Source: an uncultured Lachnospiraceae bacterium
GTDB taxonomy: Bacteria > Bacillota > Clostridia > Lachnospirales > Lachnospiraceae
NCBI GenBank assembly: GCA_946614165.1
Contig: CAMOGQ010000020.1
Coordinates: forward strand, 1 to 36,243
DNA length: 36,243 nucleotides
Direction: 5' to 3'
Shown here: in pieces, positions 8,848-16,996 of the stretch
Layout of the letters: the number at the start of each line of letters is the position of its first letter
Numbering within the stretch: position 1 is the first letter of the stretch
Made by a program: the position numbers and the translations under genes
Notes under the pieces: generated by a model
What the model was told of the DNA's origin: nothing
The model's database searches: none
Seen by the model: the letters and a program-made list of their open reading frames with translations, nothing else

Positions 8848-8920
8848 GTGCCCTGCCGCCCGGCAGGCGCACAGCATAAATCAGTTAATACGGCCACAGG
8901 TCCCGCCCGGGATCTGTGGC
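8848..8920 (+). repeat. Two stable hairpins between nifJ and ferredoxin
   Basis: A GTGC-CCTGCC / GGCAGG-C-GCAC hairpin (8848-8872) is followed by a 12-13 bp hairpin of GCCACAG and TCCCG arms (8893-8920). Neither has a T-run, so they look like processing or mRNA-stabilising structures rather than complete terminators, allowing differential levels of the two messages. Confidence 0.55.
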
Positions 8921-8984
8921 TGTATATAAATCAGGGTATTTAGCCCTAACTAACTTATCATTCTTTTTTAAGGAGGAATTTATA

Positions 8985-9155
8985 ATGGCACGTGTTATTT
9001 CCGATTCTTGCATCAGCTGCGGTTCCTGTGCAGCTCAGTGCCCCGTAGAAGCTATCTCTCAGGGTGACGAACACTATGTAATCGACGCAGATGCCTGCAT
9101 CGACTGCGGTTCCTGCGAAGCTCAGTGCCCTGTTGGCGCTATCTCTGAGGAATAA
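8985..9155 (+). CDS. 2[4Fe-4S] ferredoxin, clostridial type
   Basis: A 56-residue low-potential electron carrier. Two CxxCxxCxxxCP motifs are plain: CISCGSCAAQCP near the N-terminus and CIDCGSCEAQCP in the second half, the classical duplicated fold. The start MARVISDSC is fixed by AAGGAGG just upstream; a longer in-frame extension has no family match. Its position directly after nifJ, with a strong terminator behind it, suggests it accepts electrons from pyruvate oxidation, and it may also serve IorAB. A spacing of 158 bp with hairpins means it may have its own transcript start. Codon use is as biased as in nifJ. Confidence 0.96.
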   Translation: MARVISDSCISCGSCAAQCPVEAISQGDEHYVIDADACIDCGSCEAQCPVGAISEE

Positions 9156-9214
9156 TCAGAGTCTTCTGAAATGACCGGGGATAAGAACCCGGATCCATGA
9201 AAGAAAACGCAATT

Positions 9215-9250
9215 AAGGACGGATGCCAGACGCATCCGTCCTTCTTTTTT
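9215..9250 (+). terminator. Rho-independent terminator of the nifJ-ferredoxin unit
   Basis: A perfect 12-bp stem (9215-9226 with 9232-9243), 5-base loop, and TTTTTT at 9245-9250. Confidence 0.93.
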
Positions 9251-9266
9251 GTCTTTTTACAGGCAT

Positions 9267-9301
9267 AAAAAGACCGGCCGCATCCGAAGATACGGCCGGT
9301 C
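9267..9301 (-). terminator. Terminator of the ACT gene on the minus strand
   Basis: On the minus strand GACCGGCCGTAT pairs with a downstream ATGCGGCCGGTC-type arm (9272-9301), followed by TTTTT (9267-9271). It faces the ferredoxin terminator, so the two convergent units are separated by back-to-back terminators. Confidence 0.88.
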
Positions 9302-9326
9302 CGTAAAAACAAATTTCAAACAGGAA

Positions 9327-9770
9327 TCAGACGAAAAGTCTTCTCAGGTCATCCTGGACGATGGGCTTGAAGCCTGCGGCTTCCAGGAGCTCTTCTGCTC
9401 TTTCCACATCCTCATCCTCGACACGCATGGCCATGAAGAATCTGCCCTTCCTGTTTTCCATGAAGGAATAACCATACTTAAGGACGATGCCGTTGTCAGC
9501 CAGGGGCTTAAGGAAAGCGGGCAGGGATTCCGGCTTGTCTTCCAGATCCAGCACGATGACAGGCTTGACAGCGGTGCTGTATCCATGCTCTTTCAGGATC
9601 CCGTTGCAGGTATAAACGTCATCAACGATGATACGCATGATACGGGCTGCATCCTTATCTACCAGGTCAAGAGCACGAAGCTCAATATCATTTTCCTCAA
9701 GGATCTTGCAAAGCTTCAACAGGGTTCCTGATTCGTTGCCTACTGTAACTCTAATCTGTCTGATACTCAT
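9327..9770 (-). CDS. Tandem ACT-domain protein (second copy)
   Basis: ACT domains bind small ligands, usually amino acids. This 147-residue protein is two ACT folds in tandem: RQIRVTVGNESGTLLKLCKIL begins the first, and PVIVLDLEDKPESL begins the second at about residue 70. It has no catalytic domain. It resembles the neighbouring ACT protein at 9962-10399, sharing RIIVDDVY, EDKP and QDDL..LF, so the two are paralogues from a local duplication. Stand-alone tandem-ACT proteins often accompany PaaK and IorAB genes; a role in sensing aromatic amino acids or arylacetyl-CoA is an inference. The start ATG directly follows the stop of a 9-codon leader ORF, and only a weak AAAAGAG site precedes it. 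Confidence 0.85.
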   Translation of the reverse strand: MSIRQIRVTVGNESGTLLKLCKILEENDIELRALDLVDKDAARIMRIIVDDVYTCNGILKEHGYSTAVKPVIVLDLEDKPESLPAFLKPLADNGIVLKYGYSFMENRKGRFFMAMRVEDEDVERAEELLEAAGFKPIVQDDLRRLFV

Positions 9771-9800
9771 TCATAACTCTTTTCTGCGCTGCGAATCCAT
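9771..9800 (-). CDS. Nine-residue leader peptide abutting the ACT gene
   Basis: ATG to TGA encodes MDSQRRKEL. A strong GGGAGGTG ribosome site lies about 9 bases upstream, better than that of the ACT gene itself, and the TGA stop is followed immediately by the ACT ATG. The arrangement suggests translational coupling. No run of a single regulatory amino acid is present, so classical ribosome-stalling attenuation is not evident. It may instead be a chance short frame. Confidence 0.4.
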   Translation of the reverse strand: MDSQRRKEL

Positions 9801-9867
9801 ACTCCAAACACCTCCCTTTCCTCAGCGCCTGAACCGGGAGGCATTACATCGTAACCGTCATATAAAT

Positions 9868-9895
9868 ATTATAACAGAGATTGCATTTAAGTAAA
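9868..9895 (-). promoter_or_regulatory. Promoter of the second ACT gene
   Basis: On the minus strand TTTACT (9890-9895), 16 bases, then a perfect TATAAT (9868-9873), about 70 bases upstream of the leader ORF. It implies that this ACT gene can be expressed apart from paaK. Confidence 0.6.
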
Positions 9896-9961
9896 TGTTT
9901 TCCGTCTAAATACTTTTTAATGGTCCGGGGCAGGAAGCGGATAAAAGGCCCCCTTGGCTCC

Positions 9962-10399
9962 TCAGTCGAAAAGGCCCGACAGGTCGTCCTGGGTGATGGG
10001 CCTTATGCCGTTCTCCATCATGATCTTCTCTGCGGCCTTGACGTCCGGAACACGCAGGATCAGGAAGGCGCTGCCGGCCTTCTTGGCCAGGAAGGCATAG
10101 GAATACTCCAGGTTGACCCCGTTGTCGCCAAGCAGCGTCAGGACATTGACCAGGGCGCCGGGCTTGTCTTCGATCTCCACTGCCACCACCTTGGTGATGG
10201 AGCAGACATAGTTGTTGTCCTTCAGGACCTGGTTGCAGTTGTAGACGTCGTCCACGATGATGCGGACGATGCCGAAATCCTCGCTCTCGGCCAGAGACAT
10301 GGCGCGGAGATCGATCTCGTTCTGCTGCAGAAGCTTTGTCAGGGCAGCCAGGGAACCGGGCTGGTTGACAAGAAAAATGGAAATCTGTTTTACGCTCAT
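9962..10399 (-). CDS. Tandem ACT-domain protein (first copy)
   Basis: A 145-residue, two-ACT-domain protein (about residues 3-66 and 70-140) without an enzymatic domain. It starts MSVKQISIFLVNQPGSLAALTKLL, where the glycine-containing NQPGSL loop is the usual ligand-binding turn; the second repeat starts VVAVEIEDKPGALVNVL. AAAGGGG precedes the ATG. It lies 63 bp after paaK, with a 10-bp hairpin between, so it is probably co-transcribed. Family context suggests binding of an aromatic amino acid or related metabolite to adjust aryl-CoA metabolism; that is inference. A paralogue follows 190 bp downstream under its own promoter. Confidence 0.87.
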   Translation of the reverse strand: MSVKQISIFLVNQPGSLAALTKLLQQNEIDLRAMSLAESEDFGIVRIIVDDVYNCNQVLKDNNYVCSITKVVAVEIEDKPGALVNVLTLLGDNGVNLEYSYAFLAKKAGSAFLILRVPDVKAAEKIMMENGIRPITQDDLSGLFD

Positions 10400-10425
10400 A
10401 GTGAACCCCTTTCTTACAAGTGATC

Positions 10426-10447
10426 CGGCGAGCCCAGGGGCCCGCCG
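10426..10447 (-). repeat. Intercistronic hairpin between paaK and ACT gene
   Basis: CGGCGAGCCC (10426-10435) pairs with GGGCCCGCCG (10438-10447), with one wobble. There is no T-run, so readthrough into the ACT gene is likely. Confidence 0.6.
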
Positions 10448-10462
10448 CCGGCTGCTTTTGCT

Positions 10463-11770
10463 TTACCCTTTATAAAGATTTCTCTTATCAATTACACGCT
10501 TTGCCTTGCCTTCGGATCTCACGATGCTCTTGGGAGCCACCAGTCTGACCTTGCAGTAGATGCCCAGCATGGCCTTGAGAGCTGCCACCAGCTTCTTTTC
10601 ACGGCCGGCCACTTCCGAAATGGAGTCGGAGAACATCTCCTGGGTCATTTCTACCTTGACCTCGATGGCATCGGAGTTGTTCTCACGGGTGACCACGATC
10701 TCGTAGTTGGCGGGATAGCCCTGGTTCATGAGCACGGTCTCGATCTGGGACGGGAATACATTGACGCCCTTGACGATCAGCATGTCGTCGGAGCGGCCCA
10801 GAGGCTTGGTCATGCGGATGAAGGTCCTGCCGCACTCGCACTTTTCCTCGGTCAGGATGCAGATGTCCTTGGTCCTGTAGCGGATCAGGGGGAAGGCTTC
10901 CTTGGTGAAGCTGGTGAAGACCAGCTCGCCCTTTTCGCCGTAGGGAACGGGCTCGCCTGTCTTGGGATCAATGGTTTCCGCGATGAAGTTGTCTTCGTTG
11001 ATGTGCATGCCATTCTGGCAGGAGCACTCGAAGGAAACGCCGGGGCCGGAGATCTCGGTCAGGCCGTAGATATCATAGGCTTTGATGCCCAGTCTCTCCT
11101 GAATGCTCTGGCGCATTTCCTCGGTCCAGGCTTCCGCCCCGAAGATGCCGGCCTTGAGCCGGATCTGGTCCCGCACGCCTCTCTCATGGATGGATTCTGC
11201 CAGATAGGCGGCGTAGGAAGGGGTGCAGCATATGATGGTGGCGCCCAGATCGGTCATGAACTGGATCTGGCGGTCCGTATTGCCGGAGGACATGGGAAGC
11301 GTAAGAGAACCCACCTTATGGGAGCCGCCGTGAAGACCCGCGCCGCCCGTAAAGAGGCCGTAGCCGTAGGAGACCTGCACCACGTCGTCCGGGGTGCAGC
11401 CTGCGGCTGTAAGAGCTCTTGCGCAGCATCTTTCCCACATATCGAGATCGTTCTGGGTATAGAAGGCAACGACTCTTCTGCCGGTGGTGCCGCTGGTGGA
11501 CTGGATCCTGACGCAGTCCTTCACGGGACGGGCCATCAGTCCGTAGGGATAGGCTTCCCGCAGATCATCCTTGGTCAGGAAGGGGAGCTTATGAAGGTCC
11601 TCTCTGCCTTTGATGTCCTCCGGGGTCACACCCTTTGCTTCCATCTTCTTACGGTAGTAGGGAACATTGTCCCATACGCGTTTCACTACATCTCTGAGAC
11701 CCCTGTTCTGGATCTCCAGGATCTCTTCTCTTGAAGCTGTTTCGATCGCTTCGTCAAAATAACGTTCCAT
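10463..11770 (-). CDS. paaK: Phenylacetate-CoA ligase
   Basis: Activates phenylacetate or related arylacetates with ATP and CoA to aryl-acetyl-CoA and AMP; in peptide-fermenting anaerobes it may run in reverse to gain ATP after IorAB. The 435-residue length is standard. The phosphate-binding loop is STSGTTGRR (91-99), and the adenylate-forming motif YGLTE is at 235-239; the C-terminal lid domain is complete, ending VIDKRNLYKG. AGGGAG precedes the ATG. Two tandem-ACT genes follow on the same strand, a grouping often seen with iorAB, which here lies about 16 kb away. Substrate specificity among aryl-acids cannot be read from the sequence. Confidence 0.93.
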   Translation of the reverse strand: MERYFDEAIETASREEILEIQNRGLRDVVKRVWDNVPYYRKKMEAKGVTPEDIKGREDLHKLPFLTKDDLREAYPYGLMARPVKDCVRIQSTSGTTGRRVVAFYTQNDLDMWERCCARALTAAGCTPDDVVQVSYGYGLFTGGAGLHGGSHKVGSLTLPMSSGNTDRQIQFMTDLGATIICCTPSYAAYLAESIHERGVRDQIRLKAGIFGAEAWTEEMRQSIQERLGIKAYDIYGLTEISGPGVSFECSCQNGMHINEDNFIAETIDPKTGEPVPYGEKGELVFTSFTKEAFPLIRYRTKDICILTEEKCECGRTFIRMTKPLGRSDDMLIVKGVNVFPSQIETVLMNQGYPANYEIVVTRENNSDAIEVKVEMTQEMFSDSISEVAGREKKLVAALKAMLGIYCKVRLVAPKSIVRSEGKAKRVIDKRNLYKG

Positions 11771-11830
11771 GTGGTTTTTCTCCCTTGTTAATTATGAATA
11801 CGGGGCCGGACCCACTCCGACTCGCATCCC

Positions 11831-11859
11831 ATCATATCATTTAACGCGTTAAAGCGAAA
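11831..11859 (-). promoter_or_regulatory. Candidate paaK promoter with 14-bp palindromic operator
   Basis: A perfect palindrome TTTAACGCGTTAAA (11840-11853) lies within the 17-base spacer of a candidate promoter, with TATGAT as -10 (11831-11836 on the minus strand) and a poor -35 (TTTCGC). The central CG and A/T flanks resemble LacI-family operators. The palindrome is certain; promoter and regulator are inferred. Confidence 0.5.
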
Positions 11860-11911
11860 TAGTATTTCTAAAATAAAGAATATTTTCTGCCGAAGTAAAC
11901 TTTATCAGAAA

Positions 11912-13267
11912 TTAATTCTGATAATCCGGTCTGGTCTCCAGGTTGGTGAACCGGGTCAGGGCAGGGGTCCATCCCAGTTTGACAGTCCCCACCGGTCCGT
12001 TTCTGTGCTTGGCTATGATGATCTCGGCCTGGTTCTTGTCATCCGTATCCGGATTATAGTATTCGTCACGGTAAATGAACATAACAAGGTCGGCATCCTG
12101 CTCTATGGCGCCCGACTCACGCAGGTCGGACAGCATGGGCCGCTTGTTGGGTCTCTGCTCTACGGCACGGGAAAGCTGGGACAGGGCCACGATGGGCACG
12201 TCCAGTTCCCTGGCCACAGCCTTGAGGGATCTTGAAATATCCGAAATTTCCTGCTGCCTGGACTCTCCCGCCCTCTTGCCGGCGCCGGTCATCAGCTGCA
12301 GGTAGTCGATCAGGACCATCTCCAGTCCGAATTCCATCTTGTATTTGCGGCACTTGGACCGGAGCTCCGCCACCGTGATGGCCGGAGTATCGTCCAGGAT
12401 CAGCCTGCTCTCGCCCAGAGCGCCCGCCGCCTCGATCAGGTCGCCCCACTCCTGGTCCGAGAGGGTGCCGGTGCGGATCTTCTGGGAATCCACCCTGGAT
12501 TCCATGGCCAGAAGACGGTTCATCAGCTGTTCCTTGGACATTTCCAGGGAAAAGATGGCAATGCACTTGTCCTCGTGCATGACCAGATGCTCGGCGATGT
12601 TCAGGGCCAGGGCCGTTTTTCCCATGGAGGGCCTGGCGGCGATCAGGATCATGTCAGAACGCTGAAAACCGGCGGTCTGACGGTCCAGATCCAGGAAGCC
12701 GGTAGGAAGACCGGTGACGGTCCCCTTGACCCTGGAAGCGGCTTCTATGCGCTCCATGGCGTTCAGGACCACCTGGCGGACCGGCACAAAGTCGGAGCTT
12801 CCCCGGCTCTCGGAGATCTCGAAGATCTTCTTTTCCGCCCGGTCCATGATGACATCGGTCTCTTCGCTTTCCGTATAGCAGGTATTGGCTATGTCCTCCC
12901 CCGCGTGGATCAGCTTCCGCAGCAGAGACTTTCTGACCACGATATCGGCGTAGGAACGGATGTTGGCAGAAGTGGGCACAGCGGCGATCAGGTTCATGAT
13001 CATCTCTGCGGAGTAGACCTCCGGAGGCAGATTTTTTTCCTTCAGGCTCTCCTGCAGGGTGACGGGATCGATGTCCACGTTCTTCTGGCTCATTTCCAGG
13101 ATGGTCTGGAAAAGGATCCCGTACTGCCTGGAATAGAAATCGTCCTCCCTGAGCATTTCCGCAGCCGCGATCACGGCGTCGGCGTCCATGATCATGGATC
13201 CGATGACAGACTGCTCCGCCTCCAGCGAATGGGGCATGATGCGTCTGATGGCTTCTTCCTGCGGCAT
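11912..13267 (-). CDS. dnaB: Replicative DNA helicase
   Basis: Hexameric helicase that unwinds DNA at the replication fork and interacts with primase. The 451-residue protein has the DnaB N-terminal domain (about 10-115), a linker, and the RecA-like C-terminal domain with Walker A ARPSMGKTA (211-219), the Walker B region VLIDYLQLM, and SQLSRAVEQRPNKRP-type DNA-binding loops. No intein interrupts it. AGGAG is close to the ATG, 9 bases after the rplI stop. It is the third gene of gdpP-rplI-dnaB, an order conserved in Bacillus and many Firmicutes (yybT-rplI-dnaC). Confidence 0.98.
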   Translation of the reverse strand: MPQEEAIRRIMPHSLEAEQSVIGSMIMDADAVIAAAEMLREDDFYSRQYGILFQTILEMSQKNVDIDPVTLQESLKEKNLPPEVYSAEMIMNLIAAVPTSANIRSYADIVVRKSLLRKLIHAGEDIANTCYTESEETDVIMDRAEKKIFEISESRGSSDFVPVRQVVLNAMERIEAASRVKGTVTGLPTGFLDLDRQTAGFQRSDMILIAARPSMGKTALALNIAEHLVMHEDKCIAIFSLEMSKEQLMNRLLAMESRVDSQKIRTGTLSDQEWGDLIEAAGALGESRLILDDTPAITVAELRSKCRKYKMEFGLEMVLIDYLQLMTGAGKRAGESRQQEISDISRSLKAVARELDVPIVALSQLSRAVEQRPNKRPMLSDLRESGAIEQDADLVMFIYRDEYYNPDTDDKNQAEIIIAKHRNGPVGTVKLGWTPALTRFTNLETRPDYQN

Positions 13268-13276
13268 ATGGACTCC

Positions 13277-13723
13277 TTACTTCTCCTGTACCAGGACGTA
13301 CAGTCTTCCTGTTACCTGTGTGTGCAGCTTGATGGGGACTTCGTGCATGCCGAAGGTCTTAATGGGCTCGGAAAGCTGGATCTTCTTCTTGTCCAGGTCC
13401 AGACCGTGCTGGTCCTTGGCTGCCTGTGCGATTTCTTTGGCGGCGATGGATCCGAAGACCTTTCCGCCCTCGCCGGCCTTCATGGCCACGGTGATCTTGA
13501 TCTTTTCCAGGTCGGAAGCCATCTGCTTTGCGTCCGCCAGCTTCTGGGCCGCCAGCTTCTCTTCATGCTTCTGCTTGAGCTTTAAGTCGTTCAGGTTCTT
13601 TTCCGTTGCTTCCAGGCCCAGCTTTTTGGGAATGATCATATTTCTGGCATAGCCGTCGCTGACGTTCACGATCTGGCCCTTTTTGCCCAGGGATTTGACA
13701 TCTTCCAGTAAAATAACTTTCAT
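13277..13723 (-). CDS. rplI: 50S ribosomal protein L9
   Basis: Elongated large-subunit protein that binds 23S rRNA near the L1 stalk. The 148-residue chain has the usual two-domain form: N-terminal [28 protein letters not shown] (first 28 residues), a Lys/Ala-rich connecting helix at about 40-75, and the C-terminal domain containing [11 protein letters not shown]. It starts one base after the gdpP stop codon and ends 9 bases before dnaB, so the three are almost certainly one operon. Confidence 0.98.
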   Translation of the reverse strand: MKVILLEDVKSLGKKGQIVNVSDGYARNMIIPKKLGLEATEKNLNDLKLKQKHEEKLAAQKLADAKQMASDLEKIKITVAMKAGEGGKVFGSIAAKEIAQAAKDQHGLDLDKKKIQLSEPIKTFGMHEVPIKLHTQVTGRLYVLVQEK

Positions 13724-13724
13724 A

Positions 13725-15770
13725 TCACAGTTCTCCTTCTTCTATCATAGTATCTATCATACGCTTCAGGCTTCCTATGGCCTCCACCACAGTGATGTCC
13801 TTGAGCTGGGCCCCGGCGATGGTCATATGGCCGCCTCCGCCCATGCGCTCCATGACTCTCTGCACGTTCACGTCGTCCAGGGATCTGGCGCTGATAAAGA
13901 TCTCGTTGTTGTAATCCGTCATCACGAAGCTGGCCCGGATCCCCTTTATATTCAGCATCTCGTTGGCCGCCTGGGCGCCCACCACCGTAGGGCTGGCAAG
14001 TCCGTCCGCGGGGCAGATGGAGATGGCATACTGGTCTCTGTAGATCTCGGCCTGGGAGACCACATCCGCCCTGGCCTTGTATTCCTTTGCGTTCTCTCTG
14101 AAAAGCTTTCTGACCCGGGTGCCGTCGGCGCCGTTCCGCTTCAGATAGGCGGAGGCTTCGAAGGTCCTGACACCGGTCTGCTTCAGGAAATTGTCCGTAT
14201 CCACCACGATGCCGCCGTAGAGGGCGTCCGCCTCCTCGGGGGTGATCTTGATGCCCTCTCCCGTATACTGGATCAGTTCGGTGACCAGCTCGCAGGCGGA
14301 GGATACATAGGATTCCACGTAGGAAAGAGCCGCGTTCTCTATATATTCGGTCCCCTTCCTGTGATGGTCCAGGACCACCACGGTCTTGCACAGGCGCAGC
14401 ATGTCGGGACACTCGGTGATGCCCGGCTTGTTGACGTCCACCACCACCAGCATGCTGTTGTCGGTGACGGTCTCCATGGCTTCCGTGCCCGAAATGACAA
14501 GGTCCTGCTCGTACTCGGGATTGCCCTCGAAGAGGGTCAGGACAGCGCTCAGGGAGGTGGTGCGCTCGTTGATGATGATATGGGCCTTATGGCCCAGGGT
14601 CTTTGCGATCCGGTAGACGCCGATGGCGGCGCCGAAGGAATCCGGGTCTCCCAGTCTGTGGCCCATGATGTAGACCACGTCTCTGGACCGGATCAGTTCC
14701 TTGAGGGCCTGGGCCATGATCCTGGACCGGACCTTCTTGCTCTTTTCCACCTGCTGGGTCTTGCCGCCGTAGTAGACCGTATCCTCAGGGGTCTTGACAG
14801 TGACCTGGTCACCGCCCCGGCCCAGGGAAATATCCACCGCGTTGCGGGCAAATTCCAGGTTCTGGGAATAGGTCAGGCCGTCCAGGCCGAAGCCGATGGA
14901 AATGGTAATGGCCATTTCGTTGCCGACCTTGACCGTCTTCACGTCCTCCGTGATGGAGAAGTGGTCCTCCTGCATGGCACGCAGGGCCTTCTTGCGGATG
15001 ATGATCAGGTAGCGGTCCTTCTCCAGCTTGCCGCAGATGCCGTCATAGGAGGAAACGTACTTGCTGACTTTTCTGTCCACCAGGGCCGCCAGAAGGGACT
15101 TTCTCACGTCCTCCAGGGTCTCCATGGCTTCCTCATAGTTGTCGATATAGCAGTAGCCCACTACCAGGCTCTGGTCATCCACTTCCTTGAGGGCCAGCCG
15201 GACCGCCGTATTGTCCGACAGAGTGATCAGGACCAGGCCTTCCTCTCCCGTATAGTTGAAGAAGGAATTTTCCCGGGTGATCTCCTTCATGGAGACGCCC
15301 CGCATGGTCAGGACATAGTTCTCGCCGTCCATTTCCACATCCATGTGTTCTTCTGCTCCGTCATCGGGAAGATTCTCCTTGCGCACGGCAGGAAAGAGGG
15401 TGGTAATGGATTTGTTATAGCCCCTGCTCTTATGAACGGTGCCCGAAAAGGCTTCGTTCAGCCAGACGAAGCGTCCGTCCCTGTCCAGGATGGCAAAGGG
15501 GATCTCCATCTCCTGCAGGACCTTTCCCTCCATGGGACTGTAGCCCTCCGCGAATTTCACCAGCTCCCTGGTCAGCAGGGATCTGTGGTTGAAATAGACG
15601 CGGCCCGTGATCACGAAATAGACGATCAGGAGAAGGGTCAGTACAAAGGCCGACGGGGGAGAGATCAGAAGGATCAGTATGTCCGCCAGGATCAGAATGG
15701 CCCCCAGGGCCAGGGGGATCTTGAAGTATCCCGACAGCCAGCCGATGGGCTCAATGTGATTCAAGTTCAT
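13725..15770 (-). CDS. gdpP: Cyclic-di-AMP phosphodiesterase GdpP
   Basis: Membrane enzyme hydrolysing c-di-AMP to pApA, thereby controlling cell-wall and potassium homeostasis in Gram-positives. The 681 residues show two transmembrane helices (about 15-37 and 40-56), a PAS-like domain at about 85-190, a degenerate GGDEF domain at about 200-325 lacking an intact GGDEF motif, then DHH and DHHA1 domains. Metal ligands are visible as H371, D375 and D377 in [10 protein letters not shown]445 in VVDVNKPG and DHH at 468-470; the DHHA1 motif GGGGHM is near the C-terminus. AAAGGAA lies about 11 bases upstream of the ATG. It is the first gene of gdpP-rplI-dnaB. Confidence 0.95.
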   Translation of the reverse strand: MNLNHIEPIGWLSGYFKIPLALGAILILADILILLISPPSAFVLTLLLIVYFVITGRVYFNHRSLLTRELVKFAEGYSPMEGKVLQEMEIPFAILDRDGRFVWLNEAFSGTVHKSRGYNKSITTLFPAVRKENLPDDGAEEHMDVEMDGENYVLTMRGVSMKEITRENSFFNYTGEEGLVLITLSDNTAVRLALKEVDDQSLVVGYCYIDNYEEAMETLEDVRKSLLAALVDRKVSKYVSSYDGICGKLEKDRYLIIIRKKALRAMQEDHFSITEDVKTVKVGNEMAITISIGFGLDGLTYSQNLEFARNAVDISLGRGGDQVTVKTPEDTVYYGGKTQQVEKSKKVRSRIMAQALKELIRSRDVVYIMGHRLGDPDSFGAAIGVYRIAKTLGHKAHIIINERTTSLSAVLTLFEGNPEYEQDLVISGTEAMETVTDNSMLVVVDVNKPGITECPDMLRLCKTVVVLDHHRKGTEYIENAALSYVESYVSSACELVTELIQYTGEGIKITPEEADALYGGIVVDTDNFLKQTGVRTFEASAYLKRNGADGTRVRKLFRENAKEYKARADVVSQAEIYRDQYAISICPADGLASPTVVGAQAANEMLNIKGIRASFVMTDYNNEIFISARSLDDVNVQRVMERMGGGGHMTIAGAQLKDITVVEAIGSLKRMIDTMIEEGEL

Positions 15771-16046
15771 AAAGGAATGGTTCCTTTCATCTTACATTGC
15801 GAATAGCCATGCTGCCACCCGGCACCATGGACATATTCCAGCATATTTTAACATGATTTTCTCTGCTTTGCATCATAATAAAAAATACAGACCGGATTAC
15901 CGCATTAACACTCCCATTATCATGCCGGTCTCTGCATTACATGAGCCCCATGCCAAAGGATAATGGAAGACTTAAAAGACCTGTCTGCAGAACATGATCC
16001 GCAAAGATTAAGCGTAATATATTGCTCCTTAAATCTATTTTCGGGG

Positions 16047-16074
16047 CTTAATACGTATTATATTGCGTATTAAG
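16047..16074. repeat. Nested palindromes upstream of gdpP
   Basis: CTTAATACG (16047-16055) and CGTATTAAG (16066-16074) are perfect inverted arms; the left arm also overlaps a perfect 12-bp palindrome TAATACGTATTA (16049-16060). It looks like a protein-binding site; the regulator is unknown. Confidence 0.55.
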
Positions 16075-16114
16075 TGCTGGCCGAGGCCGAATTACAGCCC
16101 TTTCCTTGGAAAAT

Positions 16115-16145
16115 AAAAAAGCTCCGGGCGGAAACCGCCTGGAGC
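16115..16145 (-). terminator. Terminator of the rpsF-ssb-rpsR operon
   Basis: On the minus strand AGCTCCAGGCGG and CCGCCCGGAGCT arms (16120-16145; one mismatch or wobble) with a 3-base loop run into TTTTTT. Confidence 0.9.
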
Positions 16146-16179
16146 TTTTCTCTCTGTCTAAGATCTCTCTTCCTTTTAA

Positions 16180-16443
16180 TTACTTCTCAGCGTAAGGAAG
16201 GATAGCAACGTGACGTGCCCTCTTGATCGCTACTGTAAGAGCTCTCTGATGGGTTGCACATGTGCCGGTGATTCTTCTGGGAAGAATCTTGCCGCTCTCA
16301 GAAATATACTTGCGGAGCTTGAGCGCATCCTTGTAATCAATGGCGCTGTCCTTGCCGCAGAAGACACAGACCTTTTTCTTCCTGTGGAAGCCGCTTCTCT
16401 TTCTGAAAGGAGCATCTGTTTTATTCTCTTTATTAAAAGCCAT
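16180..16443 (-). CDS. rpsR: 30S ribosomal protein S18
   Basis: Small-subunit protein that forms a dimer with S6 on the platform of the 30S subunit. The 87 residues contain the family core [24 protein letters not shown] and [16 protein letters not shown]. The N-terminal CVFC pair together with the later Cys and His in TGTCATH is the zinc-binding (C+) type of S18. AGGAGG precedes the ATG. It is the last gene of rpsF-ssb-rpsR, followed by a strong terminator. Confidence 0.98.
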   Translation of the reverse strand: MAFNKENKTDAPFRKRSGFHRKKKVCVFCGKDSAIDYKDALKLRKYISESGKILPRRITGTCATHQRALTVAIKRARHVAILPYAEK

Positions 16444-16465
16444 TTCTTATACCTCCTGCAATACC

Positions 16466-16978
16466 TCAGGTAAAAGGAAGCTCTTCGTCGATCCCGTCCG
16501 GAATGTTCATGAATCCGTCGATGGAACCGGAAGACTGTGCGCTGCCGGACTGTCCGCCGCCGTAGGAATTGTTTCCGCCGCCGTAGCTGCTGCCGCCGCC
16601 ATAGCTGTTTCCGCCGCTGTAGCTGCTGCCGCCGCCCTGCTGGGAGGCATTTCTGCTCTCTGCGAATTCCTGATCTTCTACAATGACTTCAGTGGTATAG
16701 ACCTTGACGCCGTCCCTGTTGGTATAGCTGCCGGTCTGGATCCTGCCCGAAACTGCTACCTTGATTCCCTTGCGGTAGTACTTCTCCGCATGCTCGCCGG
16801 CCTTGCCGAAAGCAACACAGGGAATGAAGTCTGCGTTCTGTCCGTCATTGTTATTGCTGCGGCTGAATCTTCTGTCCACGGCCAGTGTGTATCTGGCGAT
16901 GCACATGGAATTCTCACCCTGGGTATACCTGACTTCGGGGTCTCTTGTGAGACGTCCCATAAGTACAACTTTGTTCAT
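16466..16978 (-). CDS. ssb: Single-stranded DNA-binding protein
   Basis: Coats single-stranded DNA in replication and repair. The 170-residue product has an OB fold at about 1-108, beginning MNKVVLMGRLTRDPEVRYT, then a Gly/Ser/Tyr/Asn-rich disordered linker (about 112-155) made of imperfect GGGSSY-like units, and the acidic partner-binding tip DEELPF before the final Thr. It lies 22 bp upstream of rpsR and 18 bp downstream of rpsF, the classic Firmicutes operon, so it is co-transcribed with the two ribosomal genes. Confidence 0.98.
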   Translation of the reverse strand: MNKVVLMGRLTRDPEVRYTQGENSMCIARYTLAVDRRFSRSNNNDGQNADFIPCVAFGKAGEHAEKYYRKGIKVAVSGRIQTGSYTNRDGVKVYTTEVIVEDQEFAESRNASQQGGGSSYSGGNSYGGGSSYGGGNNSYGGGQSGSAQSSGSIDGFMNIPDGIDEELPFT

Positions 16979-16996
16979 TTGGACCTCTGCTTTCTA

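Larger units (their letters stand above)
15771..16179 (-). other. Intergenic region upstream of gdpP with regulatory structures
   Basis: No protein gene was found. On the minus strand the order is: the rpsR terminator, an AT-rich inverted repeat (16047-16074), a hairpin with 7-bp AGACCGG/CCGGTCT arms (15889-15931) that runs into TATTTTTTATT as a terminator would, then an extended -10 (TGT-TAAAAT, 15845-15853) just before gdpP. The second terminator-like element lies between any upstream start and gdpP, so attenuation is possible. Confidence 0.45.

Noticed and set aside
5383-8877. A 1164-codon open frame antisense to nifJ
   Set aside because: It is a by-product of the strong codon bias of nifJ, which avoids codons that would read as stops in that antisense frame. 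The product is Cys/Leu/Val-rich with no family pattern and no ribosome site; nifJ is certain.
13683-15806. A 707-codon open frame antisense to gdpP
   Set aside because: It mirrors the gdpP codons, is rich in His/Gly/Asp/Val, has no recognisable domain, and conflicts with a certain gene.
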